A DNA stretch of 45,110 nucleotides from an uncultured Coriobacteriaceae bacterium. GTDB taxonomy: Bacteria; Actinomycetota; Coriobacteriia; Coriobacteriales; UMGS124. The notes under the pieces were generated by a model. The model searched no databases. It was given only the letters and a program-made list of their open reading frames with translations, and was not told where the DNA came from. The DNA lies in assembly GCA_900539345.1 (NCBI GenBank), contig UQBS01000019.1, positions 1-45,110 of the forward strand, in the 5' to 3' direction. A program made the position numbers and the translations under genes. Of this stretch, positions 41,463-45,110 are shown in pieces; positions within the stretch are counted from its first letter, which is position 1, and the number at the start of each line of letters is the position of its first letter.

Positions 41463-41640
41463 AACATCGTGGAGCCTTGCACGCTGCTATGCCAGGAGTG
41501 GCTTGAAGTTCGAGGGTGCGGGACCCGCGGACTGTGTCCGAGGGTGGTAAAGTTGCCTTGTGCTGCTGATTCAAGTTTGGGTTGAGGGTGGCAACATGGC
41601 GGATCGATGCCATTCATAAGGTTTAAGTTTAAGGTTATAG

Positions 41641-42357
41641 ATGAGAGTGAGGTGCGTGGGCGTGACTATGGGGTGTGTGCCGGTGCAGGGAGTCATTTTT
41701 GATTGCGATGGGACGCTCATGGACACCATGGGGCTGTGGTTGGAGGTTGAAGACCAGCTGGCGGCGCGTGTGGGGCATGTGTTCAGCGCCTCCGAGCAGG
41801 ACATGATGCGTACGCTCACCATATCCGAGACGGGGGAGTACCTGCACGGCGAGTTGGGCATTCTGGGGTCGGCTCAGGAGGTCGTCGACGAGATCAATCG
41901 TCTGGCGCGCGACTACTATGCCACCCGGGCAACGTTGAAACCCGGTGTGTTTGAGTTCGTGAGCGAGCTGCATCGCCGTGGTATCCCATGTGCCATTGCC
42001 TCCTCAAGTCCGCATACCTTGCTTGACCCCGGCGTCGATCATACGGGGCTCGCTGATTTGCTCGTGGCCGTTGTCTCGACTGATGACGTTCAGGCTTCCA
42101 AGCGTGAGCCTGCGGTATACGACCGTGCACGCGAGCTGCTTGGCTCGGACCTTGATGCCACATGGGTGTTCGAGGACGGTTCGTACACGTTTGCAACGAC
42201 GGTGCCCGCCGGCTATCGCACCGTCGGGGTGTATGACTGCGATGAGTCGGGCACGTTCGAGGAACTTTCGCGCCTAGCCGACGTGGCCGTTCACAGTTTC
42301 AAGGAGCTCGACGTCGACATGTTCCTGGCGGGGGAGTATGCCAAGGCTTGCGCATAG
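41641..42357 (+). CDS. HAD-superfamily hydrolase, phosphoglucomutase-like
   Basis: The 238-residue protein has HAD motif I FDCDGTLMDT (Asp21 nucleophile, Asp23), motif II in AIASSSPHTL, the Lys in SKREPAVYDRA and motif IV near FEDGSYTF. A helical cap lies between motifs I and II, as in the beta-phosphoglucomutase/phosphatase group. The substrate cannot be told. The start is uncertain: ATG 41641 has a weak AAGG upstream, and ATG 41668 or a nearby GTG would also leave motif I whole. It lies alone between the repeat array and ftsH. Confidence 0.85.
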   Translation: MRVRCVGVTMGCVPVQGVIFDCDGTLMDTMGLWLEVEDQLAARVGHVFSASEQDMMRTLTISETGEYLHGELGILGSAQEVVDEINRLARDYYATRATLKPGVFEFVSELHRRGIPCAIASSSPHTLLDPGVDHTGLADLLVAVVSTDDVQASKREPAVYDRARELLGSDLDATWVFEDGSYTFATTVPAGYRTVGVYDCDESGTFEELSRLADVAVHSFKELDVDMFLAGEYAKACA

Positions 42358-42506
42358 TTTCTTGCAGCGCGAGAGCCCAAAGGAATAGTGCCCGCTCTTT
42401 CAGTTGTCGCTCAAGAATGTGGATTAGGGGATGGCAGTCTTTTGGATTCGCCCGCAGGGTACAAGAGCACGGACACGCATAGAGACTGGGGAGGAGCCTT
42501 AGCCTT

Positions 42507-44375
<1,869 letters not shown>

Positions 44376-44388
44376 AGGTCATACAATG

Positions 44389-44437
44389 GGCGGATGTGTT
44401 TGGTAGATGCGAATCTGCCGCACATCCGCCATTTTTC
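44389..44437 (+). terminator. Intrinsic terminator after ftsH
   Basis: GGCGGATGTG (44389-44398) pairs perfectly with CACATCCGCC (44421-44430) over a 22-nt loop, followed by ATTTTT. Confidence 0.8.
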
Positions 44438-44455
44438 GTATAGCTGGGGGATCCA

Positions 44456-45110
44456 TTGCCACGCATGCATCAGGACAACACGAACAACGCAGCCCAATCT
44501 GCCTCGCCCAAGAAGGCGCAGCTTGGTCGCGGTGCCCAGGTCGCAAGTATGATTGCTGGTGCACTCATCGGTCTTGTGGCGCTCGTCTATCTCTTGGGTT
44601 GCGTGTATTACTACGACCGATTCTGGCCCAACACCAAGATCGGTGATGCGAACCTCTCCAACATGACAGAGGCCGATGCCGTCTCCACGCTTGACCAGGT
44701 ATCACGCAGTCGTACGGTTGCCGTATCGGGTCAGGGCGTTTCGTTTACGCTCACCGGTGGCACTGCCGGTCTTGAGATCAACTCCTCCTCGGCGGTCAAG
44801 ACCGCGCTCGATGACAACGCCTGCTGGCAGTGGCCTTTCCAGGTATTTGCCGCCCACGATGAAACCGATGCATTGAGCTCGTCTTTCGATCTCGACCTGT
44901 TGCGTTCTGGCATTGAGTCGTCCGTTTCGTCGTTCAATGCGAGCGCCTCCGACCCCATCGACGCGACGCTGTATTTCGACGAGTCCACCAATCGCTATGA
45001 GATCAACCCCGGTTCTTTGGGCACGAAGCTCGACATTGACTCGATTATGGAGACTGTGCAGACGGCTCTTGCCCAGCGCAACCCCTATGCTGCGCTTACG
45101 AGCGTGAACC
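44456..45110 (+). CDS. Membrane-anchored peptidoglycan-binding protein, probably L,D-transpeptidase (partial, 3' end outside)
   Basis: The frame stays open to the window's right edge. After a short cytoplasmic tail, a membrane helix lies at about 30-53 (VASMIAGALIGLVALVYLLGC). The outside part has the pattern of the putative peptidoglycan-binding domain (PF12229) found in VanW-type proteins and before YkuD L,D-transpeptidase domains: DANLSNMTEADAVSTL, then YEINPGSLGTKLD. The catalytic domain, if any, is beyond the edge. TTG at 44456 is chosen because GGGGG (44446-44450) is 5 nt upstream; ATG 44465 is the alternative. Confidence 0.75.
   Translation, partial: MPRMHQDNTNNAAQSASPKKAQLGRGAQVASMIAGALIGLVALVYLLGCVYYYDRFWPNTKIGDANLSNMTEADAVSTLDQVSRSRTVAVSGQGVSFTLTGGTAGLEINSSSAVKTALDDNACWQWPFQVFAAHDETDALSSSFDLDLLRSGIESSVSSFNASASDPIDATLYFDESTNRYEINPGSLGTKLDIDSIMETVQTALAQRNPYAALTSVN

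Noticed and set aside
41049..41465. CRISPR array
   Set aside because: Repeat units are long fold-backs with 162-168 nt period and a conserved spacer, only three copies, and no cas genes are nearby.

Overview
The window looks chromosomal, from a high-GC Gram-positive bacterium, most likely a member of the class Coriobacteriia (Actinomycetota; Collinsella/Olsenella/Eggerthella relatives). I infer this from four things: GC-rich coding with strong third-position bias; Tat-exported fumarate-reductase-like flavoproteins beside a polytopic membrane LuxR regulator, a typical Coriobacteriia arrangement; MurT/GatD and Asp23/AmaP envelope genes; and a coaD - SepIVA-like - DUF177 - rpmF block like that of actinobacteria. 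The genus cannot be fixed from the sequence alone.

Layout. 1-327: the 3' tail of a 23S rRNA gene, an intrinsic terminator and a promoter; no 5S rRNA follows. 328-2694: an Nfu-type Fe-S scaffold, a Cys-rich small protein, lgt and yebC. 2815-9354: an envelope-centred block with amaP, asp23, murT/gatD (peptidoglycan amidation), a PflX-type radical SAM protein, a membrane-anchored serine-hydrolase-like protein that has lost its catalytic motifs, and a small tail-anchored coiled-coil protein. 9405-16177: pncB, argS, hom and an ABC-class ATPase of unknown function.

16317-22453: an anaerobic-respiration-like module. Two Tat-signal flavoproteins on the minus strand face a divergent 12-TM LuxR-type regulator. 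The intergenic region carries a perfect 11-bp-arm palindrome and a second weaker site with the same TTCAC-N9-GTGAA spacing. Between the two flavoprotein genes lie two copies of a compound hairpin repeat whose stems differ but keep pairing. Neither flavoprotein has the canonical fumarate-reductase substrate residues, so the electron acceptors are unknown.

22605-26370: fmdB (minus), then a TPP riboswitch, thiM, thiE, and a gene fusing a ThiD kinase to a thiamin pyrophosphokinase. Together these give thiazole and pyrimidine salvage plus TPP formation. 26519-41038: a long housekeeping run, rpmB, asp23-like, fakA-like, recG, coaD, SepIVA-like, yceD, rpmF, plsX, rnc, smc, ftsY, ffh. It couples translation, lipid synthesis, RNA processing, chromosome condensation and SRP targeting. 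41049-41465: three tandem copies (about 162-168 bp period) of a large inverted repeat. 41641-45110: a HAD hydrolase, ftsH, and the 5' part of a membrane-anchored peptidoglycan-binding protein, probably an L,D-transpeptidase.

The items most worth a second look are the reductase/regulator module with its operators and hairpin repeats, the tandem cruciform repeats after ffh, the inactivated serine hydrolase, the ThiD-TPK fusion, and an Asp-to-Asn change at a metal-ligand position of RNase III.
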